Positions 22,801 through 34,800 of a stretch of DNA of 64,000 nucleotides are shown piece after piece. Position numbers and translations under genes: made by a program. Location: the NCBI GenBank assembly GCA_013400115.1, contig VXBP01003402.1, positions 682,001 through 746,000 on the forward strand, written 5' to 3'. This DNA is from Rhinopomastus cyanomelas (lineage: Eukaryota; Chordata; Aves; Bucerotiformes; Rhinopomastidae). The notes beneath the pieces are model-generated. The model worked only from the letters and a program-made list of their open reading frames with translations. It was not told the DNA's origin and did not search any database. How positions within the stretch are numbered: position 1 is the first letter of the stretch; the number at the start of each line of letters is the position of its first letter.

Positions 22801-25800
22801 GACCATGCTACATTTACTTTGTTTTAAAATGAGACATCTTGCAGAAGAGGATGGAAGTCAAGGGGAGAGGCAAAGGTGTTGACAGTGATGCACTGTAAGC
22901 TGTGAGGATCTGTGCTACTGTTACCCAGGGAGACAGACCTGCTCCAGCTTTTCCCATGTGCTGCTTTTTTGAGGTTCCACTCAGAACTCTCTCCTATTAA
23001 ACAAGGAGGAACTTGCTACTGGAAGGAGCAGACACCACAGTGGAGGGTCCAAAATCTAGGGGAGCAAATGTGTGTTTGTAAGAGAGAAATGGGCTGAGAC
23101 ATGACCTGTAAATTCTGTTCTGGTCAATGTCTTTGTCCCTCAGGAATAACCAGGTCTGTGGTAAGGCTTAAGATTTGTGTGGAGTTACAGGTTCTAATGG
23201 CTGAAGAGCACTCGTGGAAACATGGGAGTAATGGCAAAGTGGTACTAACTGAGAGATGATGGTGGTACAGCCAAACAGCCACGCTCAGGAACCTCCTCTA
23301 AGAGGGATGCTTTCACCAGAGGGATGTGTGGAGGAGGGCTCTGCCCACACCCAGCTGCCTGCTGTGAAGAGCTGGCTCGTGTTTCATATCGCTTCATTCT
23401 TCCAGCCTGTTTCCTGCAGTTCAGAGTATCTGTCTGAATCTCTCCGCTTAGGAACTGCAACAGGTAACATCAGACTCAAACACACTCTTTTAAGCAAGTT
23501 GACTGCAGGAACTGTTGGATAAAATGCTGTGGTTGTCCCATGCAGTAAATCACACCTGATATCTGTAAAGCGTCACTGGCTGTCTGGGTGCCCACACTAA
23601 CCAAAACGTGTGAGTGCTGCCCAGTGGGGTGGTGCAGATGCTGTTTGGACATCATCACTGCAACTCCGAGCCTTGCTTATGGATTAGAGTTGATAAAGAG
23701 TTAGGAAGAGTGTAAAGGAAAAAGAATAATAACATTAATCTGTATCAGAAGCATTAACAGGAGCATTCTGGCCTCCTACACAGTGTCAGAAGTTTTGGAG
23801 GAATTGCAGAAAATTATTGACTTGGAGCATTAGTTTTGCAAATACTTGGGAAAAGCTTTTTCCAGAGTGAAGAACAGTATGGAAGAGGACTGAGAATTAG
23901 GTTTGGCTGTCTGTCACCAGGATTGCAGAGGATGACATCGGGGAGATGCAATGAGTGAGAAGCAGTAAGGTACAGGGACAATAGTGATGGGACTGGATAA
24001 AGCAAATACAGTTTGTGTGTGCTGTGATGAGGAAGCAGGAGCCAAGAGAAAGGAGTGGTGTTTTGCTATTTTGCTGCCTGACTGTCCTGGGGGCATTCAG
24101 GAAGGTCAGGTAGGATATTGACAACACGAATTAATGAGCAGAATCAGCACAGAGAACAGTCACAGAGCTGTCTGGATGTCACAGCGACTTCTGTTTGTGG
24201 ACTTTATTTTCATCACTTTTGTAGGACATAAAACCCCAAACTGTAGGTTGTTAGTGGCTTGGAAAATTATGAACTTGTCCTTGATTATTCAGCTTATAGT
24301 GCAGTTGGCATAGAATATGCTAAGATGATACAAAAACTTCACTGAATAATTGATTTGGTGAACATAATAATGTTTCCTTGAAAATACCTAGGAGGCAGTA
24401 GAAGAGCTAGTGTAAAATTACATACAAAAGTCAAAATCAAGAAACATCATACCTGCAGTCGAGCACTTGAAAGTTAGGAAACATCAGATCTACTGGAGAG
24501 GGTCCAGCGGAGGGCTACGAGGATGATTAGGGGACAGGAGGGCATGGCTTATGAAGNTGATGCTGGTGCAGTATTGGTACTTCTTGCTGTTGTACCTAAT
24601 TTCCAGCCACTGTGTGGGGCAATGCTTGGGTGGAGAAAAATGCAGTCATTCAGTCAAGGGCTGGGATGGTGTTTGTGGACAGGTAGGTCTGACCCTTCAG
24701 TTAGCACAGGCTGTGCAACACTGAAGTTTCTCAGCTGCAGTGCTGCCACTGGATATCACTCTTGCATAGGGTTTTTTACATGTAGTTTGGATGCACTTTC
24801 CATTTATCTTGTCAGGGTTTAAGCAGTGCAGCTTCTGCGCCGTATTAGTGTGACCTCTAGAACTGCACGAATACCTGCACTGTCTGAAGAAGAGTCCGTT
24901 GACTTAAAAAACTGAGGATGTAAACTTGACTTAGCAAGTCTGTAGCTGGCAGATTAATTGAAGCCGGGAAGGCAACACCTGGGCAAAGATCACTCTGGTT
25001 TTCCCTTGATCCCTACTTTTCTCTCACATCCACTGCTGGCTGCTGCTGTGTGGAGGCATGGCAGTGCTAAAGCAGTGCACAGAGGAAAAGCCTTGGGGTA
25101 AACGCTGGATTTAGAGTGTTCAGCTGAAAACTGCCGTGATCCTTGGTAAAAGGGTCAAAAAGTCCAGCTCACTGTTTGCTCTTCCACTGGTATTTAGAGA
25201 TTCACCTTGCTTAGGGCTAAGGGAATGGCTAGATGTGTGGCTATGCTCACCGGGCAGATTTTTATCCCTAACTGAATGACAAGCAGTGTTGTAATATAAG
25301 CTACAGTGTAAATTCTAGCTAGAGTTTAATGCTGACCTGGGAACTGGAATATTGAAGCCACTAAACAGCACAGGAGCTGGCAAATCCAGCTTTCTTTTAC
25401 CAGCATTGTGTCCAGTGTGAAACTGCAGCAGGAGGAATCGATAATCTTTGGTGTCCGTGGGGTCACCCAAATAACATTGGTGGTGTTAGTTCCTTCCTCA
25501 ACAGATGATTGCACAGGAGCAGTCTCTATCATTGCTGTAAGGGTGTCAGTTTTTTGGCCCCAAACATGTATTTTGATTTGTTTTTTTTAAGAGAGTTCAG
25601 TGTGATTTTCTTCTACAGCTGCAGCATCATTGGACAGGATGGTTAAAAGAATCACTTACTCAAAACACAATAAAATGTAATTGTTTTCCCAGGGTTCAAA
25701 TTCTGAGAGTAAATATAAACCATCCTAGCACTTTCAACACCATTGTTGAGCTGGATTGAGCTGTACAGGTGACTGGGCTCAAAAGGATGGTAAAAGCCAG

Positions 25801-28800
25801 GCCCCGAAAACTGCCCCGGTCATCACTTATTAAATCTCTTTGAGGCTCTGTGGGTTGAGTACTCCCAGGAGCAGGCTGCAGGGGAAGAGCTTTGACTGTA
25901 TAGTTGAGTGTGTTTTATATCACCATCCAGAGGGCCTTCAAACACCTGGCCAGGCTAGCAGGGCTGAATGGGATTGCAGTGGGAGACAAATGGCTGTATT
26001 TTAAATGGGTTGTGTATCTGAGAGCATTATCTGCAGGAGGTGTTTCTATGCCTCTGGGACCGATGTCCTTTAATAGACAGTGCTGATGTCAAGTGCTATA
26101 ACAGTGTAGAATGATGCCTTTCATCCAGGTTTATACAGTGTGCTCTTCTCTGTACTGTCAGAGCCCTTCCAGACAGAAATGCAGGGCTGGTTTTGGGGAA
26201 GGGCTCGTTATTGCTAATCACAAACAGTTGAGCAGCACGCTGTGCAGTACATATGGGTTGAGTTTGTCTGCTCTTTTAACAGGTCAGATAGTCTTGAAAT
26301 ACCTCCCCAGCTGACAGCCATGCAACATTTTACGAGTTCTCTTGACCAATACGTGCAGGCAGATGTTGTAGGATTTGGAACCTTACAAGGCACTGGACTA
26401 CAGCTGGTGGGAGATAGTTTTGATGAGTGCTTAACCTCTCACCAAAAAAGTAGCAGCCTGGAGAAGGCAATATTTACTGCAGGAAACATTAGCTTGTTAG
26501 AGAGCTAAAGTGCTGCAATGAACCCTTCTGAATGACCATGCAGTCTTCAGCCAGGTGTTCCTCCTAGCACAGAGCAGGGCAGGCTCTGCTGGAAGTCAGA
26601 CTGAAGCCTTCCCTTGCATCACTCACAGTCAGCGTTGTTTCCTGTAGGAAAACAGCCTGTTGATGTAGGAATACACAAGGCATCCTGCGCAGGCTTGTGA
26701 AACACCACACGGTTCAGCTGAACCCCCCTGGTATTTATAGTGCTGAGTGATCAAGCGATCCTCTGAGAGGCCTCTCCTTGGAGCCCTGTGCAGCTCTGTG
26801 AGTTGGAGGAACTGCTCGAATCTAAGTTTCCTTTTTCAGGTCCAAGCAGTGCCCAAGTGCCACTCTCTCAGACCAGCATCCCATGTTTTGAGTGTCCACG
26901 GACTCTCAATTGCTGCTGGCTACCCAGAGCCATGTTGTCTGCCTGTGTGGGACCTAGCTAGCTCCTTAGATTGTTGAGTATTTCATTGGATGCTGGGGCG
27001 AACCATCTGTTCTTCTAAAAATAGCAGCTCATTCTCTTTTGAGCAGAGCACAGAAGACTTGGAGAGCACCTGCCTGGTGTCAGGGCCCCTCTGACCTATG
27101 ATCTGCAAGGACACAAAGCTGACGTTCAACGCTTGCTGTGGTATCAAGCTGAATTCTCCCTCAGGCCCATCCCACCTCTGTAATTACAGCTGTGTATACA
27201 TTAGCTGAAAGAGAACTTTTCAGCATGGCCAGAGCTAAGTTCTGAAGATACTGAAAATATCCATTAATATTTCTTTGTTTTCTTTACCTGGAAAGAAGGG
27301 GAAGAAATGCAGCCTGTTATTGCAGTGTCTCAAAGAAAGGGAGAACTTAAAGGCAGGAGAAGCTGGCATGAAAGCACTTGCAGGAGCACAGTCCAGGTCA
27401 CACATCATTGAAACCTTCGTTGACTGTGGCAGAGATTTTAAAATAGTTGAATTAAAAAGGGAAGGAGGGGAAAATAGCAAATGAAATCCATCTGTATGAG
27501 AACATACCATCAATCAGCTCACAAAGAGTTCCTCTATCCGTCTTGCCCTTGGACACTCACACAGAGAAGGGCCGCATCTACTTATCAGGGAAAAGTCATA
27601 GCTCTGAATATGTAGGGCACATGGCTGCCTTTCATGCGGTGTCTTTTCATGCCAGTGTGTTTGTGATGGACATATCTTACAGGAACACTCACAGAGCTGT
27701 GCTTCTGAAGAGCTATTCTACTCTGGAGTCCAGATTGTTTTATTACCAGCTAAATGTTCTTTAAGCTACCTGTGAATGAGGGCATTGTGACATTTAGCAA
27801 CTGGTTTGATTAGACACAGATGTGAACCTTACTCCATATGTAGAAGATCCAAAGGGAGAGATCGTGGGCTTGTTTCTGATTTGCAAGTGGGAGTTTGGAT
27901 GCAATTATTTGACATTCAGCTACCAAGATAGATGGAGACACATCACTTTCTCACCCATCCACCTACAGTATTGCAAATGTGAAGTTGTCTGCAGCTGGAG
28001 ATAGGGTTGTGTCTTCAAAGGTCAGGGAAAGAAGCCAGTGTATGTGAAAGCAAAAGCCCTGTGGAAAGGGGACCATTCAGACATGGGAGGGGGTCAGGTG
28101 TTTGCATACATTACTTTGCAAGAGGCTTCCAAACCCAAAGCTGGCAAAATTTGTTCTAAACCAGCTTTAAGCACTGTCACACCTATTTAAACATACAGGT
28201 GAATAAATCAAGTTTATTTTTTGTCTCTGCAAGACAGTCCTTCGTTTTGAAAAACCCCTGAGTAAAGGGAACCAGACTGCAGCAGCCCCTAGGGACACCT
28301 GAACTGGAACCTGGGGTAGCTCAGCTAAAAAGGCAAAAACACATTCTGCAAAATCAAAAAGTGTAAAACCCACCACACTGCATCTAGTCCCAATGTACTG
28401 TAGGCAGCTGTGGAGCATGAGTCATTCCCTATCCTCTCAGCCCTATGTTTCTCCCCTCTTCTCCCTGCTCCCATCCCTCTGTGTCAGTACATGACCACGC
28501 TCGCTCTGCAGAGCTGGTCTGAAGTTCACAGTGAGTTCACCCCAGTTGTGCCAATCTTGCCTTCTTTTTGTAATTCTGATTGTTTGGCAACCACAAAACT
28601 GTGGTATCGCGTGCAGGTAGCACAGTGATGAACATGTTCTCATTGCAATTTACACATAAAGTGTGAGTCCCTAGAGGTAACTCATCCCCCTCCTGACAGC
28701 TTTAATAAAGGATGATGGATTGTTTCTAAATGACAGTTTAAGAAGATCAAAAATTCCCCCCTGTATTGTTTTGAGCTCTGGTGTACAAGAGCTGTTTTGT

Positions 28801-31800
28801 GTTCTGTGGAAGTTGTTTTTGCCTGTAAGCGATGGAGCTCTGTTACTCCTCTTCACAGTGGTGAGAACTGCTTCATTACAGAATATATTCATCCTGCTGC
28901 ATACTCATGACTATTTGAAAAACTGCAGAAAAGCAAAGCCCAGTGTGGGTGGGAGGTGAGGAAGTGCCAACAGCTAAATGCATTGCTGTCTTTGGGATGC
29001 TGCTCTGGCCAGTCTCCTCCTATGTGTGTGGGGAGGAGGAGAGAACGGGTACTAATCCAACCAGAGTTTCCTCCAAGGGGTGGATGCCAGGAGGAGGCAT
29101 CACCTGAACCCATCTGCTCAGCTCCTCAGCCAGCAAATGCCAAGAGGCTTGGGGAGACCCAGGCCTCCAGGTACTTGAGTCACCCGCACCCTCTTTCCAC
29201 TGCCCTGCTGTTTTATTTTAAAGACTACATGTGGCAGCAAACAAGATTGGAGGGCAGAGTCCTCTCTCTTGTTTCTTTTTGGGTTCGGATTTGTTTCTCA
29301 GTGCATGTGCTTTGTAGCTGCGTTTGGCAGTGTGGAGTTTGTTCAGCTGTCCATTCCCCAGCTAATCCGGCGCCTTAAAATAAAAACAAGCAAGTGGATC
29401 TTTGGGGAACAGTTGCCACGTGAAGACGTGCAAAGAGTCATATGGTTAAAACAGCACTGCTCAGAGTCACTCATGTAGTAGGAAACCAGAGAAGACAAAA
29501 AAAAGGCTGAGTGATTAGGGCTTGGTCTGATCCAGGTGATGAACAGGAGCCTGCTGTGGCCAGACAGCACCAAAATTGTCCCTTCTCACTGTGGAAACAG
29601 TGTGTGTCTGAGTGCTTTTTGGAGTCAGTTGCTTTCCAGTAGGATGAGCTAAAGCACAGTCTGGCTGTTGTCTCCTCTACGTGAACAGCCAGCCCTTGGC
29701 ACTGTCACAGAACACAGAAGATTTTTGTTATAGATTCTCATCAGATTACTCCAGCTCTGGAGTAAGGTAGCCACCTGTGTCAACTGGAAACTTGTGCAAG
29801 AGAAGCCAGCGTAGACTGGTACTGAATGAAGGCTAGAACTTGCCTGGGGTGCAGGATCCAGAGGATAATGAAGCTTGCAACGCTCCTGCCACTTCCTTGA
29901 TGGGAGGCAAAGGAGGACTCTAGATCTTGTTCCTGTAGATCTTTTCTGAACCTTTCCTTGTTCACCCACATGATTTTTGTGGTGATGCTTCCTTCAGCTA
30001 AGGAGGCCTGCTGGACCTCAGCTGCTTCATTTGGGACAGAGCCATGTAAAACTCACCCATCCACCCTTTCTGTTCCTGACAGCCTGAGATGAAGCAGTGC
30101 TTTTGCTCCCTGCTGTCCCAGGAATCTCAGTAATATTGTTCTTAAGTTGGGGAAAACAACACGAGGACCACATTTTGAAAGTCTTCTGACAATTCCCGGG
30201 AACCTGGTGCATAAGGATGGATTCCAGGACATACCTGTGCGTGACACGGTGTAATCTGAGGTCTTTTCCTAGAGAAGATGGTAAAAAATGCTCTTCCAGT
30301 ATTTATTGGAAGCAGAAGTAACTGAATTTTCAGTTTGGCTTGAATCATTGTCTTACAGCTTTGCTTCTCAGCTCCGTAACGGTTTGGTTTAGCTTGTGAA
30401 ATGGTTGCCTTTGGATGTCTTCTGGGAAGCTGTGGCCGTTTGAAAATTGCCAGAATTTTCAAATGTATAGATTTGTGCTTCCATGAGGAAAAGGGTGCAT
30501 TTCGCTGTAAGAGAATCGTCCCAGGTACCTGCCCTGGGGAGGTGGGCTGGGTGACAAGATAGAAGGGGCTGACTATCGCAGCCTCGCCCTCTTTTTGCTG
30601 GGGGCTTTTTGCCCCGAGCGGGTCTTCGGCTCCCACACACCCCCACACACACACTTCCAGGGTGGCAGCTGTAAGATGGCTAGCCGCAGCTTGCTGCGAC
30701 TCTGCTGCCTCCAGCCCTGCCTCCCCTGTTGGAGACCGGATGGAGGGGGTGCAGCGGGCCCGCTGCCCTCCATGTGGCCCTGTGGCTCTGACCTCAGCTC
30801 AACAGCGGCAGCACCGGCTCTGACCTGACCCCAGTGCCAGCTGGCACCATGGATTGGAGAAGCAAGAACTAGTGCTGAGTTCCCCACCACCATGGAGGGA
30901 GCCAGCCATGCGATCAGTCTCCAGTCTGAGCTCTGCACATGGCCAGGGCCATGTGGCCGATCAGCTGCCATCTTAGAGCACTGATGAGCAGGAAGAGAGA
31001 CTGTCATTTCTGCCACTGAGAGAAGCTGGGGATGCTCAAGTATTGGGGAGAAGGAGCCTTAAGAAAGGCATCTGAGAATTCCTTCGTGCTTAGCTGAAGA
31101 AAGCAGAAGGACTCAAGAATCCTTAAATCTTGGGCATGGAAGACAGAGACCAAGTCCTGTTTGAAACCATGTCTCATGCAGTGAGGGATGCAGTTCAGGT
31201 GCTGAGGAACCAGGCCTGCTCGATCAGCGTTTTGCTGGAGAAAGCTGCACTGAAGGATTGAAGAGGTTGCCAGTCTGGACAGCCGAGGGTACTGGTGTCT
31301 GCAGACAACAGTGGCGACACATGAAGAATAGAGAGAGTGGTGGTACCCATCTCTGCTTGACTGACATGTTCTTTCCCCAGGTCTCTGATGTAAAAAAGCC
31401 AAAGACCGATGCGCTAGTGGTCTCCCATTGTATTTTTCTCAGAATATGTGGTGGCATTTGTGACAGGGTTTCTAGTTTGTGTGCACTAACTTGCTTAACC
31501 TTCTCTTCTTTCTGTATACAGTTGTAGAGTTAATAAACCCTTTTCCATTTTCCCTAAGCTATCCATTGTCTGGCAAATTCTGTCTGAGATCTCAAGACCT
31601 AACTGCTTTACTTTCTTTTCCTATTTTTAATTGTGGTCTTTAACCCACTGCAGAAGCCTTTTGGGAAGCAGTCCTCACTAGTAGCCCTATGTCTGTTTAG
31701 ATGCATCATATACTTTTAGAACTACAGGACTTTGTACCGGTAAAAATGGTATGTATTTCTTTGTCCTGTCACTTTGATCACGGATGTTTTTTAAGACTGT

Positions 31801-34800
31801 GCTGTTCTTTCCCTTAGGCACAACAGGGATTTACCAGGGAGCAAATGGCCTGACAAATTCTGCAGGATTCGGTGCTGTGCATCAGGTACCGCTCAGCATT
31901 TGTTAGGGGCAACCATGTCCCTTAGTAGATATCAGAGTACTGGCAGATAGAGAGATGATTCTGGTGTATACATTTATGTAAGGAAGTTGTTCCATGTGTT
32001 TTGGGGAGCAGCTTTCAGTTCTGTTCCCATAGCCCGTCCATTTGCTGGGGATCTGGGTACCCTGATTAATTCTAGGATGTTTGCATCGCACACACTGTGG
32101 TACAGAGCACAGTCCTCACAGGAGGAGGATGCAGTTTCTGCCATGCTGCTGTAGCAGTGCCAAGAGTTTCATCATTCCTCTGCCATTTTACAACTCTCAG
32201 ATACGTTTTCCATCCTCTGCAGAGAGCTCTGCTTCTGGGATTCTGGTGTCTGCTCTCTTGGCACTGTGTAATACATACAAGCAATTTGAAAGAGGCGTTG
32301 GCAGACCCTGATGAATATTGAACCACCTGAGCTGCCTGTGTGCTTTCTTCATAGAGAACACACCTGTCTGTGGCTTCATGCCTCAGATACCCTGATCAAG
32401 GTGTGGGCATAAATAAACAGTGTTGAGATACACACAAGGCAGATGTTTTTCAGTAGCAAATAGCTTTTCTTGATTGGCCCAAACAAAAGTGTCCCAGAAA
32501 ATGTGTTTTGGTTGGCCAGTAATTTCAATTCCTTGTTTGAAAGGTGATCGTTGACTCTTTTTTAACTACAGCAGTGGGTGATTTCTTTATTGCTTCAGTT
32601 GTGACTGAAAACACCAGTGTTTGCTGACAGAACTGCATTGGTTTGAAGGATGAAGGTTACCTAAAGAGTGGAAAGAGAATTGGGCTGTTTTCATTGGGTT
32701 TTGATGTTCTTTAAGAGAAAACAGTGAAGTTTGCTAGTTTCTTTCTCAATTTCAATGTTATTATGACAATTTGAGTATTTGTTCTTGAGAGCTCCCTGAT
32801 GGTCATCAGAGAGTGAAGAGTAGAGCTGTGTCACAAAAAAATGGAAGCTGTTGAGGTTGAACATGTTTTTCGTCTTTCTGGAGACTATTTGTTGCTTAAT
32901 TCTATTTAATACCAGAGACTAACTCGCGCTTCTGAGGAAATACAAATTTTTTTGCAAGAGCTTACGAGGACAATAGTACAAAGGTTGTTTTGGAGCCTTT
33001 AAATCAAGACAAAAGGGCTCCCTAAGGTCACATTCACCTCATATTTTTATTTCATCATTTTGTAGGTAGGGAAGATGACTCAGGTGTTTAGTTATTGCTG
33101 AGGTGGTTGGACAATCCCAGCTGTGAAAACCACTGCAATATGACTGTTACTTTTATTTTCTGCTAATTTTTATAACCTGTTCTCACAGCTGATCAGAAAG
33201 CGTTGGTGATCATGGGAAAACACAGCCCATTTTGCTCTTTCACTCATTTATTCATTCTGTAGTTCTAACTTCTTAAGTATTTTGTTGTTTACAGAGACTT
33301 TGTGTTCCATTATGGCCCTTTTCAAAAAGCCCCCCTACTTCATTCCTCTAGAAAATCATTGAACATAGTAATTGTGCTGATAGCTAAAATCCGAAGTTGC
33401 CTTATTTCTGACCCCTTGTTGATCTGTTGATGGTAATAAAAAAAAGGCCTGTTTGGGAGAAGCAGAAATGTAATGTTGTAAGTGAATGAAATATGGCTCT
33501 GTAGTGCAATATTCCTGTAGCATGCATCAGTAGTGCTGCCTTTGTGATGCCTTACTTGTTTAAAACCAGATACACAGCAGTTAGATGTGTTTTTTTTCTC
33601 CAAAGGAATACTCATCATATCCAAGCTTTCCTCAAAGCCAGTACTCACAGTATTACAGCTCCTCCTACAACTCTCCGTATGTTTCTGCAAACAGCATCAG
33701 CCCCTCAGCCATCCCAACCTCCACTTACTCTCTGCAGGAATCCTCTCACAATATCACCAGTCAGAGCACAGAATCGCTGCCTGGTAGGTGCATCTCTTCT
33801 GTTCTCAGTTTGGCAACCCGTAGCCATAAATACCGTAACCGCGTTGGAATTTCTGACGATGCCTGTATTTACGTGGATAAATGGGATTTCCTAGCACTTA
33901 ATAGGTCTGTCGGCATCGTGCGTCACAGGGTTTGGGGAAGAGATTAGAACTCTCTAAAACCATTCCGTGTTCTTTCAATAAGTTTGTGTGGTTTGATCTC
34001 CTCTAAAGGCAGCACAAAATGACATATAGAAACCCAGACTGGTGTTGAGGGCCAATGTGGGCAGCAGTGAGTTCAGAACAAACAGCCACGATCTGAAAAA
34101 CCTCCTGTGTGTCTTGATGGCTCTTTAGCCCATGTCTACGTCCAGATTTATGTTCCCCTCTTACAACAACATGCAGTATTCATCAATGACTACACCAAGG
34201 GAAAGGATCTTTTTAAATAAACCACCAAAACCTGTTTGTCTAAGGTGAAAGGTCAAGATTAATTCCATGATAAAAGGCTTCAAAGTTTGTGGCCTCTCTG
34301 TGAGTGTCTGATTTTTAAAGTCTCAAAGCTTAAATGATCTGTGCAGTTACCAACAGCTTATGATCCTCCACTGTGCTGTTCAAGTACAACCTTCAGATAC
34401 CACTTTCCTACTGCATGCAGTAGCAGTTATAAAAAACACCACGTCATTTGTGGATGATCACAGTGTACACCCAGTGTAGGTCTCCTGCCTTATGGAACAA
34501 ATCTGAATATCTGTGGTTGCGCTAAAAGAAACATAAACTAATACTGGGGTTTAAAAAGAAGCGATCCCAGATTGCTCTAAAAGCAGTCTGAGGATTTTCT
34601 GTTCTTAGATCTTATCTCAGGCCTTTTGGAGAGAGGGTGGTTTCAGAAAGGCTTGTTAGGCACTATCCAGGCTTCTCTGTGGAAGGATATGGTTATTCTG
34701 GGTAGCTGGAGAGGGCACGACTTAGAAAGGTGAAAAGCAAAACAAGTTCTAAATGAGTTTGTAAAGTAAGGTAAGCGAGATGCAGACAGCTTTATGAAAC

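Larger units (their letters stand above)
16516..31817 (+). other. EYA2 large intron (15.3 kb)
   Basis: It contains CR1 pieces at 19355-19925, 20763-21090 and 24493-24556, a lone N at 24557, a 14-bp tandem duplication at 17636-17663 and a GC-rich segment near 30585-30830. From 24.6 to 31.8 kb no CR1 was seen. ORFs here are short and lack domain similarity that I recognise. Confidence 0.88.

Noticed and set aside
24523..24822. ORF across the N at 24557
   Set aside because: It begins in a CR1 fragment and contains an unknown residue; no other support.
30142..31016. Minus-strand ORFs of 170 and 147 codons
   Set aside because: No recognisable domain. Length is explained by the GC-rich composition, and no splice or promoter context supports them.
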